In this document: in pieces, positions 1 to 11,890 of the stretch
How positions within the stretch are numbered: position 1 is the stretch's first letter
How the letters are laid out: each line of letters begins with the position of its first letter
Assembly: GCA_007570785.1 (NCBI GenBank)
Contig: ML664161.1
Location: forward strand, 39,187,818 to 39,251,817
Direction: 5' to 3'
DNA length: 64,000 nt
DNA from: Antilocapra americana
Lineage: Eukaryota; Chordata; Mammalia; Artiodactyla; Antilocapridae
Notes under the pieces: model-generated
Databases searched by the model: none
The model's input: only the letters and a program-made list of their open reading frames with translations
What the model was told of the DNA's origin: nothing
Made by a program: the position numbers and the translations under genes

Positions 1-1529
1 TTAATAGAATGAATCTGATAATGGGAACATTTCCTAACTCATCCAAGTTGAAATGACTAGAGATAAGCTTAACCAATATTAAAAGTCAGACTTATATGAA
101 TATAAAGTTCTGACCAGCATGTTTCCAGTTGTTAACACTTTATCATGAATTAGTTTGGTACATATTTAAAACAGATTATACAGACTTCTTTTGGAATGAC
201 TCAGTAAAGTAAATAAATATCAATCTTTCCCAAAGTCATTTGGCTTCCCCTGGACTTTGGAACAGCTGAGACAAAACATAAAAGGGGAGTTTTAAGTGGT
301 AAATGGTGCCAGGGAAAGGCAATACTGGGGAAGTGTGTATAGATATAATTGGGCTTTTCTATGCTAATGATGGTGTCCGCTCTGAGCTAAGAGGTGTCCA
401 GGTGGGCTACTGATGTCTGCTGGGTTATTGTGGAGGAACAGTGGGGGTTTGAGAGACCCTGGGGTTACATAAAGAAAAGTGAACCTCTGTGAGGCCAATT
501 AAGATAGGAGGGCCTTGTTAACTGGTCTCATGTAAGGGACATTTAGAGAAAGGACCAGTAGGAGAGAGATGTTGATGGAGAGGGTTAGGGAAACCTGAAG
601 ACTGGAGGCTGAACTTAGTAGTGCTATGTGGATGCTGCATTGCAGAACAAAGGAACGACTATTCAAAAGTTTCTCTAGGTAGATTCTGAGAGGCTTTGCT
701 GAGAGAAGGCATTTAGAAATCTGTAAATAATTTTGATCCTGGGAAGAAAGCAGAAGACTGGGAGCTGAGAGAGGAAGATCATTGCTCTTCCTGATTCTAA
801 ATGTAGCTAAAGGAAACAGCCGGACTTTAAGTACAAAGGCCTTAGAAAAGTGTAGTGTCTTGGAACAGAGACCTTCTGACTGGAACAAAATTTTATGGAA
901 TAAAGGGCCAGTTCATGTCCAAGTGAAGGCCAAGGTAATTGGAAACTCAGAACTCTGCCCAGGGCACATATTCTTGATACAATTAACACAGATTCTAACT
1001 CAGTGCCATATACACAGTTGATGCACCTGAACTGATTCTACTGTGGAACACTGCCAGAAGGAAGAGAAGCTGCGAATCTTATGGGTGTTGTCATCAGAGG
1101 AGAATCTGCACACCATGGCTTTAATGTTTCCCTTATCCAAAATGCTAGGAGAACCAGGCCGAGGGAGACTCCTGGACTTCTGGACTTGTACCTGGACTTG
1201 GGTACATAGCAATGAAAAACTGGGTTGGGAAAAGGTGGAGAGATTTGTCTAGCTCTAAGGCATTTGCTTGGAAGGGAATGGAGGCTTACACTGAAGGCTT
1301 ACAGTGAAGGATGCTGGTCAGTCCAGTGTAATAGGTGGTCAGTGTGTTGCATGGACAGAAGGGGAGATGGAAAGAGAGAAGGAAATGTAACAGAAACCTC
1401 AACGAGCATCATTTTCTTTGGAGTTGGACTTGGTAAGAAGTTCCATAGAGTCAGCACAAGTCAGGCAGCTATTAACAGCTTCTTGGCCGTGGCAATAACT
1501 CTTTAGCTATTATGGTTTTCTGTTGTGCT
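1..1529. other. Anonymous single-copy-looking DNA
   Basis: I recognise no repeat family, RNA gene or exon here. Several open frames of 60-130 codons occur on both strands, but they overlap one another, lack splice or promoter context and have no familiar motifs, so I do not call them. Confidence 0.5.
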
Positions 1530-1858
1530 CAGTCACTTCTGCTGCTGCTGCTGCTAAGTCGCTTCAGTCGTGTCTGACTCTGTGCGACCCCATAGATGGC
1601 AGCCCTGTCCCTGGGATTCTCCAGGCAAGAACACTGGAGTGGGTTTCCATTGCCTTCTCCGAGTCACTTCAGTTGTGTCCAATGCTTTGTAGCTCCATGG
1701 ACAATAGACCACCAGCTCCTCTGTCCATGGGATTTTCCTGGCAAGAATAGTGGAGTGCGCTGCCATGCCCTCCCCCAAGGGATCTTCCTGACCCAGAGAT
1801 CAAGCTTGCATCTCATGTGTCTCCTGCATTGGCTTATGTGAGACCACTTAGAGTAAAG
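1530..1858 (-). mobile_element. BOV-A2/Bov-tA SINE, composite, antisense
   Basis: Two BovB-tail-like units follow each other, with a short CTG run (about 1540-1555) at the left edge, as in BOV-A2. The second unit continues into a degenerate reverse complement of the tRNA-Glu-like head. The mixture of BOV-A2 and Bov-tA parts suggests a composite or two adjacent insertions. No TSD was found. Confidence 0.75.
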
Positions 1859-1861
1859 GAA

Positions 1862-2437
1862 CCACGTGCACCCCAATGTTCATCGCTGCATTGTTTACAA
1901 TAGCCAGGACATGGAAGCAACCTAGATGCCCATCAACTGACGAATGGATAAGAAAGCTGTGGTATATATACACAATGGAATATTACTCAGCATTAAAAAA
2001 AAATTCATTTGAAGCAATTCTACTCAGATGGACGAAACTGGAGCCCATTATCCAGAATGAAGTAAGCCAGAAGCAAAAACAACAATACAGTATATTAACA
2101 CATATATATGGAATTTAGAAAGACAGTAATGAGAACCCAACATGGGAGACAACAAAAGGAACGCAGATGTATAGAATAGACTTGTGGCCTTTGTGGATGA
2201 GGGTAAGGGTGGGATGAGATGGGAGAAGGGCATTGAAGCATGTTAATTGTCATGTGTCTAATCAATCGCCAGCCCAGGATTGATGCTCGGGACTGGTGCA
2301 GCGAGATTTCCCGGGGGGGGAGGGAGGAGGGAGGGGGGACCCGGAGGGGAAGCATATGTAAACCCATGGTGATATCATGACAATGTATGGCAAAAACAAT
2401 AATAATAATAAAAAATAAAAAATAAAAAAAAAAAAAA
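1862..2437 (+). mobile_element. L1 LINE 3' end, 5'-truncated, sense
   Basis: The end of ORF2 is visible, with the family-typical stretch for 'IHTMEYYSA' near 1970-1990. A 3' UTR follows with a long G-rich tract at 2313-2338 and an A-rich tail at about 2398-2437. It matches, in opposite orientation, the L1 at 3761-4710 and shares its 3' end with the copy at 20897. No convincing TSD was seen. Confidence 0.85.
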
Positions 2438-2705
2438 AGAATCCTCCTACCAGTGCCAGAGACGTGGGTTCGATCCCTGGTCCAGGAAGATCCCACACGC
2501 CATGGAGCAGCTACAGCCCTTGAGTCACATCTGTTGAGCCTGTGCTCTAGAGTCTACACTCTGCAACAAGAGAAGGCACCACAAGGAGAACCCATGCACT
2601 GTAGCTAGAGAGCAGTCCCTCCTCGCTGCAGCCAGAGAAAAGCCCTTGCAGCAATGAAGACCCAGCACAGCCATAAATAAATAAACAAAATTATTTAAAA
2701 AAAGA
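2438..2705 (+). mobile_element. CHR-type tRNA-derived SINE
   Basis: A B-box-like GGTTCGATCCCTGG near 2467 is followed by the degenerate 'gagcctgtgctctagag... gcaacaagagaag' body and an A-rich tail at about 2675-2703, typical of cetartiodactyl CHR SINEs. It starts directly at the poly-A of the preceding L1, so its 5' part may have been lost when that L1 inserted. Confidence 0.7.
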
Positions 2706-3749
2706 AACGCATGAATGGAACCCATCTAGCAAACTCTCTCTCCAGTTGGTGGACACACATGTTTGGACAAGCCCAGCCACCATCCCCTCTGTGAAAATGA
2801 TGCAGTCAGCTGTCATGCTCTGGACTTCTTGCAGATTCGCCCAAACTTCCCTCCCACCGGGATCCTGCCACCTCCCACCTGGACTGCAACCATCACTGGG
2901 TCCCCACCCAGCCAAGACTCCTGAGCACCCATCAGCTCAGCAATGCATCATGAGCATCTCCTCTCACCTACTGAACCAAACTCTGTTTCCTGCCACATTT
3001 CACAGATAGAAATACCTACAGTGAAGCAATTAAAATGTCAGTAGACCACACACACTTGGTGAAATAAAGCCTCCCACCCCACAAAAAATAAAGTATCAGT
3101 AGAAACAGAACATGAGAACCGAAGAAAAAAAGAAATACAAGCAGTCCAGCCATTTGCTCTGTTTCCTGGAAACTATGACATAATAAAAAAAACTACAAAC
3201 TTAAAAAAAAAAAAAAAATGAGGAGAGAGAAAGGCATGAGGGAGGAATTTAAAAGGAGAGACCAGAGATAGTACTGCCTAGGGTCAGACTATCTTCTCTG
3301 AGCAAAGAAGCTTATACAAAATTTATGATGGACTAGGGTCTAGGACAATGAATGCTTTGAAACTCTAATCTATTTAAATGATGATAAATGTCACAGCTGT
3401 TCTCCTGTATAGAGTGATTTGGCCAATAGAAGAGAAAGATTTCAAACTGTCTTTTACAAAGAAAGGATAAAAAATCACTTAAAACTGGTCAAACTGTCCC
3501 ATAAGTCTCTTGAGCTGCAGAAAGTTCTATACCTTTAAAAAGAACCTACAAGTAAATGGTCATATAGGAATAAACTAACGTTTGATCTAGTTCTAGGTTT
3601 GGTTATGACCATGGCAGATTATTCTCATGATGTCAACCACAAACATTTATTTTAAAAAAAAACTATCATTGAACTGGTCATTTTTTAGTTTAGTAAAATG
3701 GTTTGGAACCCAGCAGTCACAGCTTATTCTGTTTCATAATGTACTGAAA
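2706..3749. other. Unassigned intergenic DNA
   Basis: It contains two AATAAA hexamers (near 3063 and 3087) and several A-rich runs (3186-3219). The part 2716-3100 could be an old LTR, but I cannot match it to a family. Confidence 0.4.
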
Positions 3750-4721
3750 TTCACAACTTTTTTTTTAAAATTTTCTTTACTTTATTGTGTTGGTTTTGCC
3801 ATACATTGACATGAATCCGCCATGGGTATACATATGCTCCCCCTCCAGAACCCCCTTCCCTCCTCCCTCCTGATTCCCTCTCCCTGGGTCATCCCGGTAC
3901 ACCAGCCCCGAGCATCAATCCTGGGCTGGCGATTGATTTCACATATGATAATTAACATGTTTCAATGCCATTCTCCCATATCATCCCACCCTTGCCCTCT
4001 TCCACAGAGTCCACGAGACTATTCTATACATCTGCGTTTCTTTTGCTGTCTCGCATGCAGGGTTCTCGTTACCATCTTTCTAAATTCCATATATATGCAT
4101 TAGTATACTGTATTTTTGTTTTTCCTTCTGGCTTACTTCACTCTGGATAATAGGCTCCAGTTCCGTCCACATGAGTAGAACTGATTCAAATGAATTTTTT
4201 TAATGGCCGAGTAATATTCCATTGTGTATATGTACCACTGCTTCCTTATCCATTCGCCTGTTGATGGGCATCTAGGTTGCTTCCATGTCCTGGCTATTGT
4301 AAACAATGCGGCGATGAACATTGGGGTACACGTGCCTCTTTCAATTCTGGTTTCCTCAGTGTATATGCCCAGCAGTGGGATTGCTGGGTCACATGGCAGG
4401 TCTATTTTCAGTTTTTTAAGGAATCTCCACCCTGTTCTCCATAGTGGCTGTACTAGTTTGCATTCCCACCAACAGTGTAAGAGGGTTCCCTTTTCTCCAC
4501 ATCCTCTCTAGCCTTTATTGCTTGTAGACTTTTGGATGGCAGCCATTCTGACTGGTGTAAAGTGGTACCTCACTGTGATTTTGATTTGCATTTCTCTGAT
4601 CATGAGTGATGTTGAGCATCTTTTCATGTGTTTGTTAGCCATTTTTATGTCTTCTTTGGAGAAATGTCTGTTAAGTTCTTTGGCCCACTTTTTGATTGGG
4701 TCATTTATTTTTCACAACTTT
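3750..4721 (-). mobile_element. L1 LINE 3' end, antisense, with 11-bp target-site duplication
   Basis: The element body is 3761-4710 and ends on the left in a T-run (its poly-A). A perfect 11-bp TSD, TTCACAACTTT, lies at 3750-3760 and 4711-4721. The minus strand encodes the C-terminal end of L1 ORF2 ('[11 protein letters not shown]' near 4200-4230) followed by the 3' UTR. The clean TSD and close match to ruminant L1 indicate a fairly recent insertion. Confidence 0.92.
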
Positions 4722-4862
4722 CTTGTATAAAGGAATCTGTTGCTTCAAACTTCAGACCCTCCAAGAGTCAAGGTTTGTGCTTGGGATCTGGCTAGATATT
4801 TACCTTATCTCCAAATTCCAGTATTGTATTTCTGCCCCTTTGAACTTCTTCTTTAAATGAAC

Positions 4863-5106
4863 TTGTTGTTGGTGAATGAATGAATGTGAATGGGAAGTCG
4901 CTCAGTCTCTCCCGACTCCTTGCGACTCCATGGACTATAGCCTACCAGGCTCCTCCGTCCATGAGATTTTCCAGGCAAGAGTACTGGAATGGGTTGCCAT
5001 TTCCTTCTCTAGGGGATCTTCCTGACACAGGGCTTGAACCCAGTTCTCCCACATTGTGGGCAGACGCTTTACCCTCTGAGCCACCAGGGAAGTCTTGTGG
5101 TTGGTG
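4863..5106 (-). mobile_element. Bov-tA SINE, antisense, with target-site duplication
   Basis: The BovB-like tail is at the left and the reverse complement of the tRNA-Glu-like head at the right, ending in 'ccaccagggaag'. A 12-bp TSD with one mismatch flanks it (4863-4874 and 5095-5106). Confidence 0.9.
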
Positions 5107-5450
5107 TAGTTGTATTAATTAGGCAAGGAGGCCATTAGATTGAGGTGACTCTAATGCCTTGGTAGCCTATGTAAACAAATGAAAATATAAGCCCGAGATG
5201 CCTTAAGGTTTAAGAAATCAAAATCTAAGGACAGCCAGTCACAAACATCCAACTAGGCTTTCCCAAACAAGGCAACCACTGTAGCCAGCCAAACCATTTC
5301 CTTGCTTTGCTTCCCTGTCTGTCTATAGAAGATATTCTTGAAACTCCTGCTGGTGGAGTGCTCCTAATCACTTCTGGTTTGGTGCTGCCCAATTCGAGTC
5401 AATGTTTGCTCAAAAGAACTCTTAAAATTTTTAATATGTTTCAGTTTACT
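5107..5450 (+). mobile_element. Possible ERV1-type solo LTR remnant
   Basis: The 3' part ('ctggtttggtgctgcccaat... tttgctc... aactcttaaaa') resembles the polyadenylation region of mammalian ERV1 LTRs. No internal viral sequence, primer binding site or TSD was seen. Orientation is inferred from that 3' region only. Confidence 0.45.
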
Positions 5451-6344
5451 TTATAACAGTATTGAGGGAAAACAAAGGAGCATATCTAACAGAGATCTCA
5501 GGAAATGTCTATCTCTGTTTAGCTGTAATTATCTAAGTATTGTTCCCAAGCAGGTGAGACCAGAAGATTCAGTTTTTCAGATAACATATGCTTCATTCCA
5601 AGTGGTGAGAATAGATGTATTGTTACAATGAAAATAAGCAAGGAACAAAATGGCATGTATTTTAGTACTGGCATACCTGTGGAAAAAAATATGTATGCAT
5701 ATATATTTATAAATAGAGTATCTCTGGAAACATATTCAAGAACTGAAAAGAGCTATTGCCATTAGCAATGACAATTGGCATCTGGGGGATGAGGAAGTGG
5801 TAAGGGGAGATCTACTAACCACCATAAACACTTTTATAATCTTTCAAGACTGTGCCATGTACATGTGTAGCTTATTAAAATGGCAACTAACTAACCAATG
5901 AGAACTGAACAAAATGGGGCGATTGACCTTACTAAGTTGAGGTTTCTACAGCTGGATAACTTTATAGAACTTACTGTTGAAGCTTTTGGAGTTTGAACGA
6001 TTCTTCCCTGCTGTTTGGTGAAATGAGTGACATGTCATGTGATTAGTTGCTGTTATGCTATCTTCCATATCTAAGGGCCATTGGGGATGGGTGCAGACTG
6101 AATTCCTTGTGGTAATGCCCAGAGTCTGTAGATTCTGTCCACACCACAGAATCCCTTACTAGCACATATATGTGAATATGGTCTAGGATTGATGTTTAAT
6201 ATACAGTGGAAGAAAATTTAACTTTTCCTCTCTCACCAGGATTTGGGAAAACCCCAGGGAAAGGAAGGGTACAGAATATTAAAAATGTGATACAGGAGTA
6301 CAGATCTGGAGGAAAAAAGTATAGCTACAGGACTATGTTTTTCA
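5451..6344. other. Unassigned DNA, perhaps including an old L1 3' end
   Basis: Positions 5690-5895 ('...tctggaaacatattcaagaactg... gtgccatgtacatgtgta...') loosely resemble the 3' UTR of old mammalian L1, sense orientation. The rest is not recognised. Confidence 0.3.
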
Positions 6345-6730
6345 GATGGTCTTTGGTTACAAGTAGCAAAAATTCTGCTTGAAGTAGTCTGGGCAGAAGG
6401 GAGAATTTTTTAGAAGGATGGTGAGGACATCCACATGATTCATGAGGAACAGAGTGCAGCAGAACCTGAAGTGTAGCTGGAAACACTGATAAGAATGTCC
6501 CCCAAACTCCTCTCTCGGCATCTCACTGTACATTGGCTGTATTCTCTTACAGCTGCTTTGTGCATGAGGTAGGGTACATGATGGGTGACAGAAAGCTGTT
6601 TTATAGTTTCCCTCCCAGAGAATGCCTACTCTTCTTCCCCAAGTTCTGGTGTTAAATATCCCAGGAAAGAACTCTGATTGGCCAGGGTCAGATGTCCATC
6701 CTTGAGTTGATCAACTATGGTTAGGGGTAT
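6345..6730 (+). mobile_element. Old mammalian interspersed repeat, family not assigned
   Basis: The start ('tggttacaagtagcaaaaa...') and the end ('ctctgattggccagggtca... gatgtccatcc') are motifs I know as parts of one widespread old repeat, about 385 bases apart in the expected order. I cannot name the family, and orientation follows my memory of the usual reading direction. Confidence 0.4.
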
Positions 6731-6796
6731 AGATTTCCTTAGATTAGTAACTTCTACTGGAACATATGCTTTGATGTGGGGGTAAGACCTCAAAAT

Positions 6797-7168
6797 TGTT
6801 GTTCAGTTGCTCAGTCGTGTTTGACTGTTTTGTGTCCCCGAGGACTGCAGCACGCCATGCTTCCCTCTCCTTCACCATCTCCTGGAGCTTGCTCAAACTC
6901 CATTGAGTCGGTGATGCCATCCACCCCTCTCATCCTCTGTTGTCGTCCCCTTCTCCTCCTGCCTTCAATCTTTCCCAGCATCAGAGTCTTTTCCAAGGAG
7001 TCAGTTCTTTGCATCAGGTGACCAAAGTTTCGGAGCTTCACCATCAGTCCTTCCAATGAGTATTCAGGGGTGATTTCCTTTAGGATTGACTAGTCTAATT
7101 TCCTTGCAGTCCAAGGGACTCTCAAGAGTCTTTTCCAACACCACAGTTCAAAGGCATCAATTCTTTTG
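6797..7168 (-). mobile_element. BovB LINE 3' end, antisense
   Basis: It covers roughly the last 370 bases of BovB: the reverse complement of the C-terminal coding end ('SLEGLM', then 'MRRxDSLEKTLMLG' equivalents) and the short 3' tail. It is truncated at its 5' end near 7168. No TSD was identified. Confidence 0.9.
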
Positions 7169-7804
7169 AAATAAATAAGTGCTATTTCTGGAAGAAGGTA
7201 TCTAAACAACAGATAAACAATATAAAGGGATTACAGACAGCAGGCGGCTACTGAGGTATACTTTCAGGAGCATTCCCCTACCACCTCACTGTTCCTTGGA
7301 CTCCCTCTAATAGTCCATCTTTAAATCAAAACACTTCTAGAGAAAGGTCACTTGTTTAAATTCACTTCAAGTTAAAAATGACTGATACACCCTCACTCTC
7401 CTGAGGTAACAACCTTTTATTTAGGGAGTGAGGAAGAATTCTCATGGAGAATTCATGAGGGGAGTAGGAGATAGGGAGTCTATTCTATTGAATCGTTTTC
7501 AGATTCTTTCTTTTCTTCCTCATCCTTCAGTTTCTCCCTTTTAGGCTGTTAATGTTACTCAAGTATCAGTTCCACTAGCAGGGGCACAGAGGTACATCTC
7601 TCATGTTCACACTGTACTGTATAGAAGTCTAGTGTTTTATAAAGCCGTTGTGAATGATGGCACCTGGAGTGGTGCAATGTGACAGTCTATATTTTTTCTC
7701 AACTGGGAAAACTTGTTTCTTTTCTAAAGCTGTTCCTGCATTCTTACCATGCATAATATATACAGAAGCCTAAAAATTACATTAAATGACATATAATCCA
7801 TTTC
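7169..7804. other. Unassigned intergenic DNA
   Basis: No repeat, exon or RNA gene is recognised. Confidence 0.4.
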
Positions 7805-8030
7805 TCATGCTTTGGTTAGGAAACCAGACATGAGGGGCCAAATCCAGCCGGCCTCCTGTTTTATAAATAATGTTTTATTGGAACACAGCCACATTCAAGT
7901 TTTCAAACATTGTCTCTGGCCGCTTTCATACTACAGTAGCAGACTGGACAGAGACCATATGATCCACAATGCATGCAATATTTGTTACCTGGTATCTTAC
8001 AGGAAAAGTTGCTGTCCAGTTGCTCTGGAC
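7805..8030. mobile_element. Old non-autonomous DNA transposon (probably hAT-like)
   Basis: The stretch 'ggggccaaatccagccgg... ttttattggaacacagccac... gacagagaccatatgatcc' is a diverged copy of a common mammalian repeat that I believe is a hAT-type DNA element. The terminal inverted repeats are too eroded to verify, so superfamily and strand are inference. Confidence 0.5.
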
Positions 8031-8136
8031 TGGAATATACACTAGAAATTATGATTTCCCATTAATCTGGTAAACACAACCCTCTGCATTTGTTAGTCAC
8101 TTTATTACAAATAAAATTATTTGCAGGTAAACAAAG

Positions 8137-8271
8137 GATCCCCTGGAAAAGGGAATGGTAACTCACTTCAGTATCCTTGCCTGGAGAATTTCATGGACAG
8201 AGGAGCCTGGCCAGCTACAGTCCATGAGGTCGCAGAGTCAGACACCACTGAGTGACTAACACTTTCACTTC
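8137..8271 (+). mobile_element. Bov-tA SINE, 5'-truncated, sense
   Basis: It begins inside the element ('gatcccctggaaaaggg') and runs through the BovB-like tail to 'gagtgactaacactttcact'. The tRNA-like head is missing. Confidence 0.85.
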
Positions 8272-8289
8272 CAAGGGATGGTAATTGTT

Positions 8290-8442
8290 CAATTGGGATC
8301 ACAAAAAATTAGAGCTGGAAAAGGTGTTTGTAGATCATAGAGCCTAATTCTTATGTTTAAAAGAGGGGAAACTGAGGCTCAGAGAAACAAAATAACTTGC
8401 TCAAAGTCACATATCAAGTTAGACTGAAGGCGTCTATTCCGC
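8290..8442 (-). mobile_element. MIR-like SINE, antisense
   Basis: The conserved segment 'gggaaactgaggctcagag... aacttgctcaaagtcacat' near 8365-8415 is the reverse complement of the MIR core and tail. Confidence 0.65.
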
Positions 8443-9197
8443 CATTGGAAGCAGCTCCACATTCCCGTCTGTCTGGACTATGTTTCTTTTTACAACTGTG
8501 CTTTCTCCATTTTTCAAGGTTTTAACCTGTATGAGTCCTTCAGTTAGTAGCATTTTTGTGTTCACCTTGATTTTAAGCACTTCATCATTGTTACTGCACC
8601 ACAGTATCCATATTATGTTCACATTAATTATTCTCAACTTACCTACTCTTTCTGTCCTTTTCTTAATCACTCCATATGCACTTTCCCTATGTGATAGGTT
8701 CTTTATGAATGGCAATTTCAGACTAGCTGCTGGGTATTTCCTATACTTTTTCATTATCAAGCCATCCCCTACCAGATGTTCTCACATTCCTCTTTTATCT
8801 TGGAAAGTCACCTTGGTTGATGTTGATACCAGGAAGCCTGGGATTTTGATGTATAGAGTTCAGAATGTAGTGATTAAGAAACATCACCTAGTGGTCGTGT
8901 CCCTTCTGTATCATTAGCCTTGATGAAGGCATTCTCCGTCTCCTCCCTCAACTTGACCTGAAGACATTCAGCTCAAAAACATGGGTTAGGCTTGTCTCAG
9001 GCACTGTGCCATATAGGATATCAGAGACTCCGTAAACTTCGGAGATGGAAGGATTGCTGGTGGATCGTGGCAGGGCAGGGCTTCCTATTCCAGGAAAAGG
9101 TTTAATAGGAGAAGTGGAATATTTATTCAGCAGCAAGCAAAAGACTTTATGGAGCTATGTTAGGTCATAGAATAAAGTAATACAAAATAACAACAGA
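8443..9197. other. Unassigned DNA with overlapping open frames on both strands
   Basis: A 145-codon plus-strand frame (8480-8917) and a 108-codon minus-strand frame (8434-8760) overlap. Neither shows a motif I recognise, and neither has splice signals or a promoter. The plus frame is rich in hydrophobic residues, as expected from T-rich DNA. I see no repeat family here. Confidence 0.35.
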
Positions 9198-9330
9198 TTA
9201 GAAGTCAGGAGACCTGGTTTTCCTGGTTTAGACTTAATTTCATGTGTGATGTTAGATGACCTGGTTAGCCTCTGTGGATCTCAGTTTCCTCATCTTTAAA
9301 ATGAGAAGGTTGAACAAACATAAATCAAAT
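9198..9330 (+). mobile_element. MIR SINE, sense
   Basis: 'gaagtcaggagacctggttt' leads into 'cctctgtggatctcagtttcctcatctttaaaatgagaagg', the MIR core and 3' part in sense orientation. Confidence 0.75.
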
Positions 9331-10689
9331 GTACCTTCTAGTTAGTAACTATATTTTCTGAGCCCCGAATTAGGACACACACTCTGACAAGTTCAATTAT
9401 ACTTATGGGGGCAATGAGACAGGAGATTTGAAATATAGATTATCCTAGAAAATCTGGAACATATGGCTGCCATACTTCCAATTATAAAATTCTTAGAGAT
9501 TTAAGGCCCTCATTGCTTTTGTATACTTAAGAGCTTTCTAAAATTTATGGATCATTAATAATCATGGTCAAAAATTCTATTAATTTTTAAGCCTCATAGA
9601 TTCTCAGCATTTACATCGTCACTATATTCCTCATGCTCCAAAGCATTCTTTTGTGCTCTATCCACTTACTCAACAATATTTGAAGGATTCCTCTGTTGGT
9701 CTAGGATTGCTGGACATGGCTGTCCAAGTTGTGCCTCCATCAAGTGTCTAGAGAGTAGACGAGGGGGGCCTGAAACAGCCCATGCTTTGCTCACCAAACA
9801 CCAACTACATCCAGCTGGAGGAAGTAACATCAAGGGACCATATACAAGTGGGTTCCCTGTGTTAGGCAGTGGACACAAAGGACTATATGATAGTCTTAAA
9901 AGTGGTAGTGAAGTGGGAAAGATGATACTAAAAATAGTTATAGAAATACAAATAGTATCAGAGAGGGACAAATGACTTCAAGAAGGAGTAAAAGAACACA
10001 GACAAAGAAAGGGCAATGGGAAATGTAAAGAGTCAGAGAAGAAATCTCAGGAGACGTCACTGTTGTCATCTTCTTGGTCTTTGGTTTCATCCGAGGAGAA
10101 GAAGAGCCACAATAGATATGTCATGTTCAGGGATATTTTTTGGATCAGGTTTTCTGGATCACCAAGAGGATGGGGTCTTAATAAGCTCCATTTCTATTTT
10201 CCAACAAGGTTATGAGGGTAAGTCAGGGCCCATGGCATTCCTGCTTAAGAAAAGAGAGCTCCCACTCTTCCCTTTCTCTCAGGCTCTTAGAAAGACATTT
10301 AGAAACTAGGGTGATATCCCACTAAAAATATCGGTTTCTCAGTTTAAGTAAAATAATTAAATTCAAGGCACTGTTGCTCAGGTTAGCCCACCCAGGTCTC
10401 CTCCTTGCTGCTGGAGACCAAAGCCAAGTTAAAAGTTGTTCTTTCTCTTTCCTTAGCTTACATGGTAGCAACCTCTTAGGAGCCCTCTCAAGGTTATAGG
10501 TGACTAGTCAAGAACAGAGCTCTGTAATTCAAAACGCTATCCTCAATCTCTATTATTAATTGAGATTAGATTTTAAAGGAAGAGTAAGAGTTTTCCTGTC
10601 AAACAATTCATGGGACGGTATTACACATGCAGGAACAGTACCTGCAATAGTTTGAATTAGTGAATAATATTTATATATTTGGGAAACTG
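9331..10689. other. Unassigned intergenic DNA
   Basis: No family is recognised over about 1.3 kb. A 97-codon open frame at 10016-10309 is Arg-rich at its start, with no known motif and no exon context. Confidence 0.4.
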
Positions 10690-11160
10690 GAGCAAAGGGT
10701 GGACTGAATAGCTAGGCTGGGAATATAAAGGGCCATGATGTCCAAAGAAAATACATAGATTTTATCCTGTGGGCAATGTTCAGAGCCAATAGAAGTTAGC
10801 AAGTCACAGAATGAAGTGATTAGATCTCTTTTGTAGTGTGAAGGGCAGATTGGAATAGAGAAGAGATTGCAGCCTGGAAATCAGTTAGAGGTAACTGGGC
10901 TCTTGCACTGGCCAGCAGAGTGGGGGTAGAGAGAAAGAATCTGATTTAAGAGACAGAACCTTTTAGATGTGGCCATGGTGAAGAGGGAGGGTTATGGACG
11001 GTAGGATGCTGCAGAATATGAGAATATGCAGCAGACAGAGTGAATTTGGTTGGTGAGGGTCGGGGTTGGGAATTATAGATAGTGCTTAATATAAGGACTT
11101 AGAAATACTTCTGTTTGAGGTTGATTTGATTATCTGACATGGAGCAGGGTATGCTTTGAT
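10690..11160 (-). mobile_element. L2 LINE fragment, antisense
   Basis: The series 'gattttatcctgtgggcaatg', 'agaatgaagtgattagatct', 'ttagatgtggccatggtg' follows the antisense order of the 3' coding part of L2. It is highly diverged, as expected for this old family. Confidence 0.65.
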
Positions 11161-11338
11161 GGACAATTGCTATTTGAAGTGAAAACAAAAAACAATACTG
11201 CTCTGCCATCAGCTTGACCGTCCCCATCTACTCCTCTAATGAAAACTGCAGAAGCATACGTTTGTGGTACAGAATTATGCTAAGTGGACAGGGGCAGGGA
11301 CTAGGGCTGCAGAGGATGTGTTATGATAAGACCGACTA

Positions 11339-11601
11339 AACTTTGTTCCTAGACACTGTTGGGCTGCTCAGGAGGCACTAGTGGTAAAGAACCCATCTGC
11401 CAATGTAGGAGACATAAGAGATCAGGTTTGATCCCTGGGTTGGGAAGGTCTTCTGGATGAGGGCATAGCAACCCACTCCAGTATTGTTGCCTGGAAAATC
11501 CCTTGGATAAAGGAGCCTGGCAGTCTATAGTCCAAAGGATTGCTAAGAGTCAGACATGACTGAAGTGACTTAGCATGCACGAACTTCGTTCCTAGAGACT
11601 G
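11339..11601 (+). mobile_element. Bov-tA SINE, sense, with 20-bp imperfect target-site duplication
   Basis: Head ('ggtaaagaacccatctgcc... gtttgatccctggg') and BovB-like tail ending 'gacttagcatgcac' are both present. The TSD lies at 11339-11358 and 11582-11601, 20 bases with two mismatches, bounding the body to 11359-11581. Confidence 0.93.
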
Positions 11602-11699
11602 ATAGGATGGGCAAAGAGTTTACTCATACAGAAACTTGGTGACAGAACTTGACTCAAAGCAGGGTAAAAAAGTGTTAGACTAACAAATTTTAAAAATAT

Positions 11700-11890
11700 G
11701 ATAATAATACCTGCTATTTATTGTTCCAGGCATTTGACTCACGTTAATTTTATGGAAACCTCACAATAACACAGTGAAGGAAATATTTTCACTCTTGCAG
11801 AGAAGAAACTGAGACTCAGAAATATTAAGTAACTGACCCAAGGAATATTGCTAAGTGGCAGAGTAATTACAAAACTCCCCCTCTCTCTCC
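11700..11890 (-). mobile_element. MIR SINE, antisense
   Basis: 'gagaagaaactgagactcagaaatattaagtaactgacccaagg... gtggcagagtaat' is the reverse complement of the MIR core. Confidence 0.75.

Noticed and set aside
1540..1555. CTG trinucleotide repeat
   Set aside because: It is the normal AGC-type run at the end of BOV-A2 read in reverse, too short to be notable.
1876..2118. 80-codon frame with '[13 protein letters not shown]'
   Set aside because: It is the C-terminal remnant of L1 ORF2 in a truncated LINE, not a host gene.
3063..3092. Two AATAAA hexamers suggesting a gene 3' end
   Set aside because: No exon or open frame leads to them, and the hexamer is frequent in AT-rich DNA.
5107..5450. 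Endogenous retrovirus with coding capacity
   Set aside because: Only LTR-like sequence is suspected here and at 57790-58080; no gag, pol or env-like frames occur next to either.
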